In this document: in pieces, positions 27,615-36,848 of the stretch | Position numbering within the stretch: position 1 is the stretch's first letter | Layout: every line of letters starts with the position of its first letter | Origin: Corynebacterium sp. ACRQK | GTDB taxonomy: Bacteria; Actinomycetota; Actinomycetes; Mycobacteriales; Mycobacteriaceae | Length of the DNA: 64,000 nt | Reading direction: 5' to 3' | Assembly: GCF_022345965.1 (NCBI RefSeq) | Contig: NZ_JAKRMU010000007.1 | Location: 56,122 to 120,121 of the forward strand | Position numbers and translations under genes: made by a program | Notes under the pieces: generated by a model | Databases searched by the model: none | The model's input: only the letters and a program-made list of their open reading frames with translations | What the model was told of the DNA's origin: nothing

Positions 27615-28910
27615 ATGAGCACGAAAAAAGTCACAGCCCGGCCCGCGCCCTTTCTGCCTGCACTGGAGGGGCTGCGCGCGATTGCCTGTTCCGGCATTAT
27701 CATCACCCACGTTGCGTTCCAAACCGGCGCGGATACGGGGAACCTGCTGAACCGCATGATGGCGCGCACGGACTTCTTTGTGCCCGTGTTCTTCGCTCTT
27801 TCCGGGTTTCTGCTGTGGCGCCGCCACCGCGCGGACTTTGCGGTATCTACCTCGCAGGACAATCTGCTGACCTTGGCGGGTTACTACGTGAAGCGCCTGG
27901 GGCGCATCTTCCCGGCCTACCTGGTTACCGTCGCGGTTGTGCTGTTGTTCTTCCCGGTTGCGGGAGCGCCGACGGTGTGGCAGATGATCTCGAACGTCAT
28001 CATGGTGCAGATCTACGTCGACGGTGGGCTGATCGGCGGGCTGACCCACCTGTGGAGCTTGTGCGTAGAGATGGCTTTCTACCTGGTGCTGCCTGTGATT
28101 GCGGTGGCGTGGGGGCGTCGAGAAAGAAAATGGCGCATCGTGTGGATCGTTGTAGTGGCGGCGGCGAGTTTCGGCTGGGCCTTCATCCCCGCCTTCGCCG
28201 AGTCCCCGGCGCCGGGTGGTTTGAACCCGCACATCATGCCACCTGCGTTTATCGCGTGGTTTGGGGTGGGGCTGCTCGGCGCGGAGCTGGAGTCTATCGT
28301 GCAGGATCGTGCTTACGCGCGCACGGGTAAGGACGGGGCCGAGGGTATTGACGCCCGGTACCAGCTGCCGGAGGTGCGATTTGTAGCGAAGTTTCGCTGG
28401 GGGTTCTGGTTGCTGGCTATCGGTGCGCTGGCGGTCGCGGCCTCGGACGGGCCGGAGGGCCTGACGCACGCGGCGCCGGCGGAGTTCGCCCGCCGGACGC
28501 TATATGGCCTGGTGTTCGCTGCCGCGCTGATCGTTCCTTATACGCTGGCGCCGCGGTCGAGGTTCTTGGAGTCGGCACTGATGCAGGCGCTGGGCCGCTG
28601 GTCGTATGCGATCTTCCTGTGGCACATGTCGCTGCTATCGCTGGTGTTTCCGCTGCTGGGCGTGCCACTGTTCAGCGGGCACACCGCCCTGGTGCTGGTG
28701 GCTACGTTTGTGCTGAGCGTGCCGGTGGCCGCGCTGAGCTACTCCTTTGTGGAGGAGCCCGCGCGCCGGGCTATTAATTCCTGGTGGCGCTCGGTTCGGG
28801 ATGCCAAGCGCGGGGCTCGCGCTGCAGAGGCTGCAGTAGCCAAGACAGAGACCACCACGGCCAGCAGCACGACGGCGAGCGCGCCGTTCACCACGAACCC
28901 GCCCGCGTAG
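27615..28910 (+). CDS. Acyltransferase 3 family membrane protein (Rv0228-like)
   Basis: The 431-residue protein has around ten membrane helices and the acyltransferase-3 hallmarks: LPALEGLRAIACSGIIITH near the start (conserved His and R/E region), FFALSGFLLWRR, HLWSLCVEMAFYLVLPV, and the final SYSFVEEPARRAI. Members acylate sugars of surface polysaccharides and lipids. The last 48 residues, after the family domain, are Ala/Thr-rich and read through the coding strand of the convergent aftD end for 172 bp. An internal copy of the dispersed motif (28111-28130) encodes GRRERKW in a loop between helices. The ATG at 27615 gives a normal N-terminus. Confidence 0.88.
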   Translation: MSTKKVTARPAPFLPALEGLRAIACSGIIITHVAFQTGADTGNLLNRMMARTDFFVPVFFALSGFLLWRRHRADFAVSTSQDNLLTLAGYYVKRLGRIFPAYLVTVAVVLLFFPVAGAPTVWQMISNVIMVQIYVDGGLIGGLTHLWSLCVEMAFYLVLPVIAVAWGRRERKWRIVWIVVVAAASFGWAFIPAFAESPAPGGLNPHIMPPAFIAWFGVGLLGAELESIVQDRAYARTGKDGAEGIDARYQLPEVRFVAKFRWGFWLLAIGALAVAASDGPEGLTHAAPAEFARRTLYGLVFAAALIVPYTLAPRSRFLESALMQALGRWSYAIFLWHMSLLSLVFPLLGVPLFSGHTALVLVATFVLSVPVAALSYSFVEEPARRAINSWWRSVRDAKRGARAAEAAVAKTETTTASSTTASAPFTTNPPA

Positions 28911-31900
28911 TAGTTTCCGCTGCCCCAGGCGCCGCGGATGCAGAGTAGCAGTGCCAAAAACGCGGCCGCCCCGGTGATGGTTTTGCCCGCCAGAATGGCG
29001 CGGCGGAAGGCACGGCTCCGTGGGGTGTGCTCTGTAGCCTGGGCCTTGTCTGCTGCCGCTGTCTCAGCTATCGCTGCCGCCGTACTATCCGGCAGCGCCG
29101 ACATCCGGCGGGTCCGCCGCACCACGAAGACGCACAGTCCCACCAGCACCAGCGCCGCCATTAGGCCGATGGCCAGCCACGCGCGGTATAGTTTCGTGCC
29201 CTCAAAGTGGATGGTGACCAGCCCGGCCTTGCCCTCCGGGACGAGCCACCCTTGCTGCCAGCCATTCACCGTGATCGGCGTGAGCTGCGTGGTTTCGCCG
29301 CCTTCTTCCAGCGTGGCGATGCGCCCAGGGTTCGCCTGTGAGGGGCTGAACAGCACGCGCTTCTTATCCGAGGCCTCCAGGCGGGTGGATTGTTCGCCGG
29401 GCGCCAGCTGCTCTCGCGGCCTGGCCTGCTCCACCGGCTGTGCCGCCGGGATTTCCCGCACGGCAGCACCGAACAGCGGCTCGGCGACGGAGAGCGCCAC
29501 CCAGCGCGCCGTGGTGGACAGCACGTGCTTGCCCGCGGACAGGTTCAGGGTGTCGCCGCAGGTATAGTCCTTGCCGTCGATGGTCACGGGCGCCTGGTTC
29601 TCGCGGGCACATTCGGAGGTGTGCACCACAACCGGCAGCTCGCCCGGGCCGTTGCCAATTGCTTCCGGCACCTCGAAGCCGCGCAGCATGACGGATTCGT
29701 TGATTTCCTGGCCGAATACCCACCGGTTCAGTGTTGATCCTGCGGTCGACCCCGCGTTGGCCTGTGGAGCGTCGCCGCCATCCACCGGGGGCACCGTCGG
29801 CACGCGCCGCGGCGTGACATCCTTCTCTCCATCGGCCAGTACCTTCGCCTCGGCCACGCCGAAGTCGCCGAAGGAGCCCACGATCGTCATGCGGATCGCA
29901 TCGGCCCGCCCGGCGGGAACCTTCACTTTGTTGGTCTCGCCGGTCTTAAGGGTTGCCGACGTGCCCGACACGATTTTCCCCTGCAGGTACGTCGTCACCT
30001 GCACACGCGTAGGCCGGCCCTGAATTTCCAAATGCAGGCCCAGCCTGTTGTATGCCTCGTCCATGCGGAACTCGATGTACTGCCCCGCCGCGTTGCCGAC
30101 CGTCGGCCGCCATGCTGTCCTGTGCGAACCATCCACCGCGGAGGTTGCGGAAGAGTACGTTTCCGCTCCGCCGAAGCTCGTCGGGTCCGCGGCGGTGGAG
30201 GAGACCCGCACCTCGCCGCGGCCTTCCACGTGCGTCATCTGCTCCGGCGGAACCTCCTGCCCGTCCGCATCGCGCACGGGGTAGTCGCGCACCGGGTTCA
30301 GCACCTGCACCGGGTCGTCTTCGCTGCGGATCTCGCTGTCCGCGCCCACTACGTTGCCGTAGTTGTGGTCGCGCAGCGCGGGCGTGTCCGTCACCGTCTG
30401 TGCGGGTAGCTCTAGTTCTTTGCCTTGTGACGCCCCCACACGCGCCCGCGCCGCACCCTGCCTACCCAGGGCCGCGTCCGCCGCTGCCAGGCGGGGGAGG
30501 GATTCGGCGCTGGAATGGGAGACGTCGAGGCGTTCGGCGTCAATAATCCGCAGGTCACCCGCAGTGCCCACAGTACCCTCAGTGCCCGCAGTGTCAGAAG
30601 CAACAGGATCGACCCGATAGATCCGCACCTGCTCGTCGTCGCCGAAGGCGGCGGCCTTGCTGAAACCTCCGGAGCGTTCGAGGGTGCGTTCGATCCGCTT
30701 GGCGCCGGGGGTGTCGGCGGCGGTGGTCAGGTCGTAGCGTAGTGCCAGGTAGCCCACGCCCTGCTGCCACAGTGCGGCGGCGAGGGAGGGGCTGGCGGTG
30801 CCGGCTTCCAGCTCCCGCTGCACGCCGTCGAGGCCGCGGATGGCCTCGGGCTGCACTAGCGGCACGGAGTCGCGCACGACCCACGGCACGTCCAACAGGG
30901 GCTGGGCGGGTTCGTCGCGGGTGTTTCCCCAGGTCTGGCGAGCAAAGCGCGCCTTGGGGAGGATCATGGTGCGGGCGGGGGCGTGGGTTTCCCCTGCTTC
31001 CTTGGCGACTTCCGAGTTCAGCCAGTCCGCGGCCTCGGTCCAGTAGTCGGGCACGCTCCGGTAGGCGTCCGCGGCGGCGATGCGCCCGGACCAGCCCGTG
31101 GCGGTGACCACGACGACTAGCAGGCAGATGGCAATGGCGCGGGGGACCTCCGCGTGCTTCTCCGGGTGGAGCCACCGCGCCCAGCGCTCGCGGCTAAACC
31201 CCGGCCAGGGTAGGCGCGCCAGGCCGTGGGCGATGCCCACAACCAGCGCCAACCGCACCAGAGGGTCGAACTTGTGCAGGTTGCGCAGCGGGGCGCCCGC
31301 GCCGTCCAGGAACTCCCGCCCCCAGGAGGCCAGCGGGGAGATCGGGGCGGTGGCAAAGACCATCGCGGCCACGCCCACCAGCAGGATCGTCAGCCAGCGG
31401 CGAGCGAATGGCAGCTGCGGGCGGGTGAGCCCCCACAAGCCTAGGAATGCCACCAGCAGGGTTCCGGCGACGAAGACGGGCTCGCCGACCAACTCGTAGC
31501 CGCCCTGGCGCTCGGCGGAGAGGAAGGGAGTCCAGCTGGTGGTGCCGCGCAGGATCTCCGCGAGGTTCATCCAGTTGGTGGTTAGGGATGCGGACTCGAT
31601 GTAGTCCGTGAACGGCGGGGAGTATTTGCCCAGCAGGAGCAGTGGGCCGATCCACCAGAAGGTGGCCAGCAGGCCTGCGGGCACCCACCACAGCGCGAAG
31701 TACAGGCCCACGCGCGGGCGGCGGATGCACATACCCAGCCAGAAGATCACGGCGGGCAGGATGGCCACGGCGGTGGCGATGGCGTTCACCGCGCCCAGGC
31801 ACAGTACAGCCAGGGCGCTCAGCAGGGCGTATTTAGCCAGGTAGGAGCGTGTGCGACGGTCGGGCCAGCTACGGTTACCTGCGCGAGAGCCAGCAGCATT

Positions 31901-32401
31901 CCGCGCCAGCATCGCCGCGCTCGCCACGGGTAGTAGTACCCACGGCACCAGCGCGCATACCCACGCCTCGGAGCTAATGGCCCCGAGCGTGGTGAGGATC
32001 CGCGGGGAGAGCGCAAAGAGAATGCCGGCGATCACGCACGAGCTGCGGCTGCCGATGCTTAGCCGCTGCAGCAGCAGAACCGTGCCGGCGAATGCGAGAG
32101 CCAGCAGCAGCCCCCACCAGAGGCGCTGAGTGACCCAATCGGGCAGGAAAGAGAATATCGCGAAGAACAGGCCGTGCGGGAACAGGTACCCGTAGGCCTG
32201 GTTCTGCAGCTGCCCCAGCGGGAAGGTATCCGTCCAGGGGTATAACGCTTGGCGGAGGAATCCCCAGGGGCTGGCCGTGAGGTCCAGCTTCGTGTCGGCT
32301 GAGGTCAGCCCGGGGGATTGTAGGAATGCGAAAAGAAACCACGCGAGGGTGCTATACACCCAAGCGCGGCGAGAAAGGGGGCGATGCGCCGTGGTTGGCA
32401 C
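28739..32401 (-). CDS. aftD: AftD arabinofuranosyltransferase, GT-C family
   Basis: The 1220-residue membrane glycosyltransferase resembles mycobacterial AftD (Rv0236c), which adds alpha-1,3-arabinofuranosyl branches to arabinogalactan and lipoarabinomannan. The N-terminal third is a GT-C core with about eleven helices: DTKLDLTASPWGFLRQALYPW carries the acidic catalytic-loop residues, followed by YLFPHGLFF. The long C-terminal part contains beta-rich carbohydrate-binding segments, for example SSATSAVDGSHRTAWRPTVG (F5/8-type), and two final helices. A GTG start has AAAGG upstream. A motif copy (30416-30437) encodes VGASQGKEL. The 3' end overlaps the convergent acyltransferase gene by 172 bp. 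Essential in related genera. Confidence 0.9.
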   Translation of the reverse strand: MPTTAHRPLSRRAWVYSTLAWFLFAFLQSPGLTSADTKLDLTASPWGFLRQALYPWTDTFPLGQLQNQAYGYLFPHGLFFAIFSFLPDWVTQRLWWGLLLALAFAGTVLLLQRLSIGSRSSCVIAGILFALSPRILTTLGAISSEAWVCALVPWVLLPVASAAMLARNAAGSRAGNRSWPDRRTRSYLAKYALLSALAVLCLGAVNAIATAVAILPAVIFWLGMCIRRPRVGLYFALWWVPAGLLATFWWIGPLLLLGKYSPPFTDYIESASLTTNWMNLAEILRGTTSWTPFLSAERQGGYELVGEPVFVAGTLLVAFLGLWGLTRPQLPFARRWLTILLVGVAAMVFATAPISPLASWGREFLDGAGAPLRNLHKFDPLVRLALVVGIAHGLARLPWPGFSRERWARWLHPEKHAEVPRAIAICLLVVVVTATGWSGRIAAADAYRSVPDYWTEAADWLNSEVAKEAGETHAPARTMILPKARFARQTWGNTRDEPAQPLLDVPWVVRDSVPLVQPEAIRGLDGVQRELEAGTASPSLAAALWQQGVGYLALRYDLTTAADTPGAKRIERTLERSGGFSKAAAFGDDEQVRIYRVDPVASDTAGTEGTVGTAGDLRIIDAERLDVSHSSAESLPRLAAADAALGRQGAARARVGASQGKELELPAQTVTDTPALRDHNYGNVVGADSEIRSEDDPVQVLNPVRDYPVRDADGQEVPPEQMTHVEGRGEVRVSSTAADPTSFGGAETYSSATSAVDGSHRTAWRPTVGNAAGQYIEFRMDEAYNRLGLHLEIQGRPTRVQVTTYLQGKIVSGTSATLKTGETNKVKVPAGRADAIRMTIVGSFGDFGVAEAKVLADGEKDVTPRRVPTVPPVDGGDAPQANAGSTAGSTLNRWVFGQEINESVMLRGFEVPEAIGNGPGELPVVVHTSECARENQAPVTIDGKDYTCGDTLNLSAGKHVLSTTARWVALSVAEPLFGAAVREIPAAQPVEQARPREQLAPGEQSTRLEASDKKRVLFSPSQANPGRIATLEEGGETTQLTPITVNGWQQGWLVPEGKAGLVTIHFEGTKLYRAWLAIGLMAALVLVGLCVFVVRRTRRMSALPDSTAAAIAETAAADKAQATEHTPRSRAFRRAILAGKTITGAAAFLALLLCIRGAWGSGNYYAGGFVVNGALAVVLLAVVVSVLATAASAARAPRLASRTERHQELIARRAGSSTKE

Positions 32402-32415
32402 GTGATGGTGCGCCT

Positions 32416-32622
32416 TTATTCGGAAATGCGGCCGCCGTACTGGACGGCGCCCAGGAAGGCGTTGTCCTGGTTCACGGCGATCTGTTCGTCGGTGGGCAGT
32501 TCAGTGGTATCGGCCATTGCGCCAGCGCCGAAAGTTGCGGCGCCGCCCAGGACCAGGCCTGCAACTGCGGAGGCGACCAGTGCGCCCAGGCCGCGACGGT
32601 TAGAGGCAGTTTCGTTAGCCAT
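32416..32622 (-). CDS. DUF2613 small secreted/membrane peptide (Rv0236A-like)
   Basis: The 68-residue product begins MANETASNRRGLGALVASAVAGLVLGGAATF, a signal-anchor-type helix after a basic N-terminus, and ends in a short polar segment. This matches the small DUF2613 proteins encoded immediately upstream of aftD in mycobacteria and corynebacteria. The stop is 14 bp from the aftD start on the same strand, so they are co-transcribed. A role in supporting AftD is suggested by this conserved coupling but is not established. Confidence 0.78.
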   Translation of the reverse strand: MANETASNRRGLGALVASAVAGLVLGGAATFGAGAMADTTELPTDEQIAVNQDNAFLGAVQYGGRISE

Positions 32623-32720
32623 GTTAATTCCTGTTCCTAGTGGGATTGTTGTGGTTTTAGCGTACTAGCTTCTTGTAGATCGTACCCAATCAAACGCCAG
32701 CAGACCTTCGTTTGGGAAAA

Positions 32721-33260
32721 CTAGTCCTCATCTTCGATCGGCGGGACGATGAGCACGGGACGACCGGCGTTCTTGATGATGCTCTCCGACACGCTGGACT
32801 GTAGGAAAGACTTCCAACCCGATAGCGCGCGAGTGCCTGCGACGATCAGATCCACGTCCAGTTCATCGGCCGCGTCAACAATGGCGCTCCAAATAGCTGT
32901 TCCGGACTCTACCAGAAAGGGTTCGGTAACAAAACCATGGGAGTTGGCCAGATCCACGCCCTCGTTGCAGATGTTCACGGCCTCTGCGTACGCCGGATCG
33001 TCGTCCTCCGGCTGCTCGCCGGTTTCGTTGGACCAATCGTGCTGCATCATGCCGCTCATGCCCGCCGCGCGCGCAGCCTGGCGGTGGATCGGCTCCCACA
33101 CGGTCAGAATGTAGGCGTTCTTGGCGGACAGGAAGCGTCCGGCGTGCTCCACAGCGCCGTGGGCTTCGGCGGAGCCGTCGTAGGCGATCAGGACGGTATC
33201 GCCGCTCGCGTCGAAAGCCGGCTGGTGTGCTTGCTGGGCTTGTTCTGCCTGCTCGGTCAT
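32721..33260 (-). CDS. Universal stress protein (UspA family)
   Basis: The 179-residue protein has the Usp alpha/beta fold: VLIAYDGSAEAHGAVEHA at the start and LIVAGTRALSGWKSFLQSSVSESIIKNAGRPVLIVP at the end. The usual ATP-binding signature G-x2-G-x9-G-S/T is imperfect: the last Gly is replaced by Ser. ATP binding may therefore be weak or absent. GAGGAG is 8 nt before the ATG at 33260, which excludes the upstream in-frame ATG-like extension. It diverges from the GH3 lipoprotein gene. Confidence 0.85.
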   Translation of the reverse strand: MTEQAEQAQQAHQPAFDASGDTVLIAYDGSAEAHGAVEHAGRFLSAKNAYILTVWEPIHRQAARAAGMSGMMQHDWSNETGEQPEDDDPAYAEAVNICNEGVDLANSHGFVTEPFLVESGTAIWSAIVDAADELDVDLIVAGTRALSGWKSFLQSSVSESIIKNAGRPVLIVPPIEDED

Positions 33261-33352
33261 GTGTATCGCTCCTCGGTGGGCACTTCGGTGGCAACTCAGA
33301 GGCATTGCACGATTGGTGCACTGCTTGTTGCGTTTGTTACTACGTTAATACT

Positions 33353-34558
33353 ATGCCCCGTAGACATGTAGCCGCTGGCGCTTTAGGTTTCGTTCTTGTT
33401 GTTGCCTCTAGCGCTTGTTCCTTATCGACGCCCACTGACCAGCCAGCCGATACCTCCACATCCGCAGCCACTTCCGCCGCACCCAGCTCCGAAAGCTCCG
33501 ACGCTGCCGAATCCAGCGCGCCCCCAGCGGAGAACCGGCAGGCGTGTGCCCAGGTGGAAGGTAAGGCACCTAGGGAGATGGCTGGCCGGATGCTTGCTGT
33601 GGGCGTCACCACCTACGAATCAGCAGAACAAGCCGTCGACGAAGGTGTGCGCCACCTCTTCATTGGCTCGCAGACCGATAAATCCATTCTGAATGGGCAG
33701 GGCGATCCCGCGCGTAGCCTGGCAGCGCTCGAGGAACGCGCGGGCGAACCGCTGACCGTGAGCGTGGACGAGGAAGGCGGGCTGGTGCAGCGCCTTTCCG
33801 AGATCGTCGGTGAGCTGCCGAGTGCGCAGCAGATGGCGGAGACGATGAGCCCCGAGGAGGTGCGCGACCTCATGGCCGAACACGGCAAGAAGGTCCGCGA
33901 CTTGGGAATCACCGTGGACTTCGCGCCGGTGGTGGACCTGGCCGGCGGTCAGGAGGTTTCCGATAACGCGATCGGCTCGCGCTCGTTTAGCGCCGACCCG
34001 AAGGTGGCGGCGGATTACGCGCGCGCCTACTCGGAGGGCTTGCAGCAGGCGGGAGTGACCCCAGTGCTGAAGCACTTCCCGGGTCACGGCCACGCCACGG
34101 GTGATTCGCACATGGGTGCCGTGACCACCCCGCCGCTGGAGCAGATGCAGGGCAACGACCTGCTGCCTTTCCGCGAGCTGGTGGATGTTGAGGGCATGGC
34201 CGTGATGGTTGGCCACGTGGAGGTGCCGGGATTGGGTGAGTCTTTGCCGTCCTCGGTGAACCCTGCGGCCTACAGGCTGCTGCGGGAGGGCGGTTATGGT
34301 CCGAGGCATGACGCCCCAGGTTTCGACGGCGTGATCTACACCGACGACCTAACGGGCATGAAGGCCGTGACGGATCGTTACCCCGGCCCGGAGGCAGCCG
34401 TGGCCGCACTGGAGGCGGGAGCGGACGTGGCGCTTGCCGCAGCGGGAGCCGTGGAGATTCCCGATGTGGTGGAGGCCATCCGCGTGGCGATCGACGAAGG
34501 GCGGATCCCTGAGGATCATGTGCGCGATTCTGTGAATCGCACCTGTGTAACGGAGTAA
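33353..34558 (+). CDS. Glycoside hydrolase family 3 lipoprotein (NagZ-like)
   Basis: The 401-residue protein has a lipoprotein signal peptide ending in VVASSAC (lipobox), then a Ser/Thr/Ala-rich linker (about 25-60). The GH3 N-terminal domain has SVDEEGGLVQRL, FAPVVDLAG, the KHFPGHGHATGDSHMG signature with the catalytic His of beta-N-acetylhexosaminidases, and YTDDLTGMKAV with the nucleophilic Asp. It probably trims N-acetylglucosamine from peptidoglycan at the cell surface. A copy of the dispersed motif (33415-33435) encodes the residues just after the lipid-modified Cys. The start ATG at 33353 is supported by the signal peptide. Confidence 0.9.
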   Translation: MPRRHVAAGALGFVLVVASSACSLSTPTDQPADTSTSAATSAAPSSESSDAAESSAPPAENRQACAQVEGKAPREMAGRMLAVGVTTYESAEQAVDEGVRHLFIGSQTDKSILNGQGDPARSLAALEERAGEPLTVSVDEEGGLVQRLSEIVGELPSAQQMAETMSPEEVRDLMAEHGKKVRDLGITVDFAPVVDLAGGQEVSDNAIGSRSFSADPKVAADYARAYSEGLQQAGVTPVLKHFPGHGHATGDSHMGAVTTPPLEQMQGNDLLPFRELVDVEGMAVMVGHVEVPGLGESLPSSVNPAAYRLLREGGYGPRHDAPGFDGVIYTDDLTGMKAVTDRYPGPEAAVAALEAGADVALAAAGAVEIPDVVEAIRVAIDEGRIPEDHVRDSVNRTCVTE

Positions 34559-34586
34559 AAGAATTCCCTGTTCGGGGGATTCGCGA

Positions 34587-34602
34587 TACACTAACCTGCG
34601 TG
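34587..34602 (+). promoter_or_regulatory. Leaderless promoter of the VanW gene
   Basis: TACACT (34587-34592) lies 7 nt upstream of the GTG start at 34600, the spacing expected when transcription begins at the start codon. No ribosome-binding site is present. Confidence 0.5.
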
Positions 34603-36321
34603 AATTCTCAGGATCAGACTAACCGGAGCCGTCGGCCCGTCAAGCCACGCAAGCGCCGCGGCATTCCGTGGTGGGCGTGGTTCTTCGTCGGCTTGATCGG
34701 CCTGGGGGGTCTCCTCTACGGCGTGGATCTGGCCATGAGTGAGGGCAAGGTGCCGCGCGGCGTGACCGTCGGTGGCGTGGACATCAGTGGTGTGGATAAA
34801 TCCCAGGCGGAGCAGCGACTGCGCAATGACTTGGGCGAACGCACCCGCCAGCCGGTGACGGTTCTGGCGGGCAACATGAGCTCCACCATCGAGCCCGCCA
34901 AGTCCGGCATGCAGGTGGACTGGGGTGCCACGGTGGACCAGGCGGGCCAGCAGCCGCTGAACCCGATCACTCGCATCCGTTCCTTCTTCGAGACCCGCGA
35001 AGTGGGCATTATCTCGAAGATTACGGACGAGGGGCTGAACCGTTCCCTGAGCCGTGTGGAGCGGGAGCTTACCCGCGACGCGGAAAACGCCAAGTTGTCC
35101 GTCGGTGCTGACGGCAAGGCGGATGTTAAGGAGGACAAGCCGGGGCAGACCGTGGATCGGGCGCTGCTGGATACCGAGGTGAGGGAAAACTGGCTGAACA
35201 CCGATGGGCGCGTGAACGTGGAGGCCACGATCACCCCGGCGGATGCGGATAAGGACGCCGCCGAGCGCGCCGCTAAGCAGTACGTAAAGCCGGCGACGGC
35301 GAAGAACCTGGTGTTCCACGGACGCGACAAGGTCGATGGTGTGATCACTCCGCAGAACTGGCACGAAATCCTGACCTTCAAGGTAGACGGTGGCGAGTTC
35401 ATGCCGGAGTGGAACACGGAGAAGGCGCAGGAGATCCTGAGCGAGCAGCTTTCCAGCACTGAGGTGGAGTACCGCGACGCGAGCTTCGAATTCCACGGCG
35501 ATGACATCACTGTGGTGCCTTCCAAGGATGGTGTGATCATTAAGTGGAAGGAAACGCTAGGCGACCTGCAAGCCAAGGCGCTGGATAAGAAGAAGCGCGA
35601 CCACGAGGTTGTGTACGAGGACAAGAAGGCCGAGTACACAACCGAGCAGGCGAAGAAGGCCCACTTTGACGATGTTGTGGGCACCTTCACCACTGGCGGT
35701 TTCAGCGGCCCTTCGGGTACCAACATTCGCCGCGTGGCGGAGATGGTGAATGGCGCGATTGTGCTGCCGGGGGAGACGTTCTCTCTAGATGGTCACACCG
35801 GCCCGCGCGGTACTGCGCAGGGCTTTGTGGAGTCCGGCATTATTATCGATGGCCACGCCGGCAAGGCGGTCGGCGGTGGTATTTCGCAGTTCGCAACTAC
35901 GCTGTACAACGCCTCGTACTTCGCGGGCATGGAGGACGTGGCGCACACCCCGCACTCCTATTACATCTCCCGCTACCCGGCCGGCCGTGAGGCGACCGTG
36001 TATGAGGGTGCGATCGACCTGAAGTTTAAGAACCCGTTCGATACGCCGGTGCGCATCACCACGGACGTGAGCGGGGATTCCATCACTGTGCGTCTGCACG
36101 GTGTGAAGCAGGTGGATGTGGAATCGATCCCGGGCGAGCGCACCAATCCGACCTCGCCGAAGAAGATGGAACTGGACGGTGACGACTGCTCGCCATCCTC
36201 CGGCGCGCCGGGCTTCACCATCACCGACACTCGCGTGGTGAAGGACCTGAAGGGCAAGGAGCTTTCCCGCGAGACCCAGCGCACGGTCTACGACCCGCAG
36301 CCGATCGTGAGCTGTAAGTAG
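34600..36321 (+). CDS. VanW-family membrane-anchored protein with peptidoglycan-binding repeats
   Basis: The 573-residue protein has one N-terminal membrane helix (WWAWFFVGLIGLGGLLYGVDLAM, about 27-49), after a basic stretch. The exported part has two PG_binding_4-type repeats, marked by VPRGVTVGGVDISGVDKSQAE and the later ATITPADADKDAAERAAK. VanW appears at about 380-520 (FTTGGFSGPSGTNIRRVAEMVNGAIVLPGE and GGGISQFATTLYNAS). VanW-type proteins are linked to cell-wall metabolism, with no enzyme activity proven. The protein ends with PIVSCK. It is preceded by the GH3 gene and followed by a strong terminator. Confidence 0.85.
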   Translation: MNSQDQTNRSRRPVKPRKRRGIPWWAWFFVGLIGLGGLLYGVDLAMSEGKVPRGVTVGGVDISGVDKSQAEQRLRNDLGERTRQPVTVLAGNMSSTIEPAKSGMQVDWGATVDQAGQQPLNPITRIRSFFETREVGIISKITDEGLNRSLSRVERELTRDAENAKLSVGADGKADVKEDKPGQTVDRALLDTEVRENWLNTDGRVNVEATITPADADKDAAERAAKQYVKPATAKNLVFHGRDKVDGVITPQNWHEILTFKVDGGEFMPEWNTEKAQEILSEQLSSTEVEYRDASFEFHGDDITVVPSKDGVIIKWKETLGDLQAKALDKKKRDHEVVYEDKKAEYTTEQAKKAHFDDVVGTFTTGGFSGPSGTNIRRVAEMVNGAIVLPGETFSLDGHTGPRGTAQGFVESGIIIDGHAGKAVGGGISQFATTLYNASYFAGMEDVAHTPHSYYISRYPAGREATVYEGAIDLKFKNPFDTPVRITTDVSGDSITVRLHGVKQVDVESIPGERTNPTSPKKMELDGDDCSPSSGAPGFTITDTRVVKDLKGKELSRETQRTVYDPQPIVSCK

Positions 36322-36391
36322 GGGCTAGTTGACTGGCCCTAGGCCTGGCGCGCGGAGCAGCGCGCGCCCAACAGGTGTTGTACACATGCGA

Positions 36392-36429
36392 AAAGGGGGC
36401 GGGAACGAATATCCGTTCCCGCCCCCTTT
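36392..36429. terminator. Strong bidirectional terminator, 16-bp perfect stem
   Basis: AAAGGGGGCGGGAACG (36392-36407) and CGTTCCCGCCCCCTTT (36414-36429) are perfect complements around the loop AATATC. It lies between the convergent VanW and small-secreted-protein genes. A second small hairpin, GAGCTT-A-AAGCTC (36445-36457), precedes it on the minus-strand side. Confidence 0.85.
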
Positions 36430-36466
36430 GGCTACCAAAGCCCGGAGCTTAAAGCTCTAACAGGTC

Positions 36467-36793
36467 TTAGATGATGATGCCCTGGTTCTTCAGGTAGTTG
36501 CCGATGGCGATGCCAACACCAGCGATAGCGCCAACAACAGCGGTGAAGGTCAGGGTCTTGGTCAGGATCCACCAGCCAGGCTGGTTGTCAATCTGCTCCG
36601 GGCCCCACAGGTTAGCGCCGTGAACCTTGTCGCCGGTGTTCAGCGCCTTGCCGACGTTCTCGTTAGCCTCAGCGGAGGAGCCGTAGATCGGGGACAGGTT
36701 CTGGTGCGTCTCAGCGGAAGCAACAGCGGTGCCAGCCAGTGCAACGGAGGAAGCGGTGGCGATGGCCAGAGCGGCCTTGCGGAAGTTCTTCAT
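36467..36793 (-). CDS. Small secreted membrane-associated protein A (tandem paralogue)
   Basis: The 108-residue protein has a signal peptide ending in AVASAE (cleavage near residue 27), an exported polar part and a C-terminal hydrophobic helix (TLTFTAVVGAIAGVGIAIG) ending in NYLKNQGIII. The motif PGWWILTK resembles LGWWDDFT in its neighbour. No characterised family was recognised. AAAAGGA is 8 nt before the ATG. With 36849-37193 it forms a two-gene tandem. A mycolic-acid-layer or surface function is possible from size and topology only. Confidence 0.72.
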   Translation of the reverse strand: MKNFRKAALAIATASSVALAGTAVASAETHQNLSPIYGSSAEANENVGKALNTGDKVHGANLWGPEQIDNQPGWWILTKTLTFTAVVGAIAGVGIAIGNYLKNQGIII

Positions 36794-36848
36794 GTTAGGA
36801 ATCCTTTTCCTTAGAAATCGTGTGATGTAAGAAAACTGCAGCTCTGGA

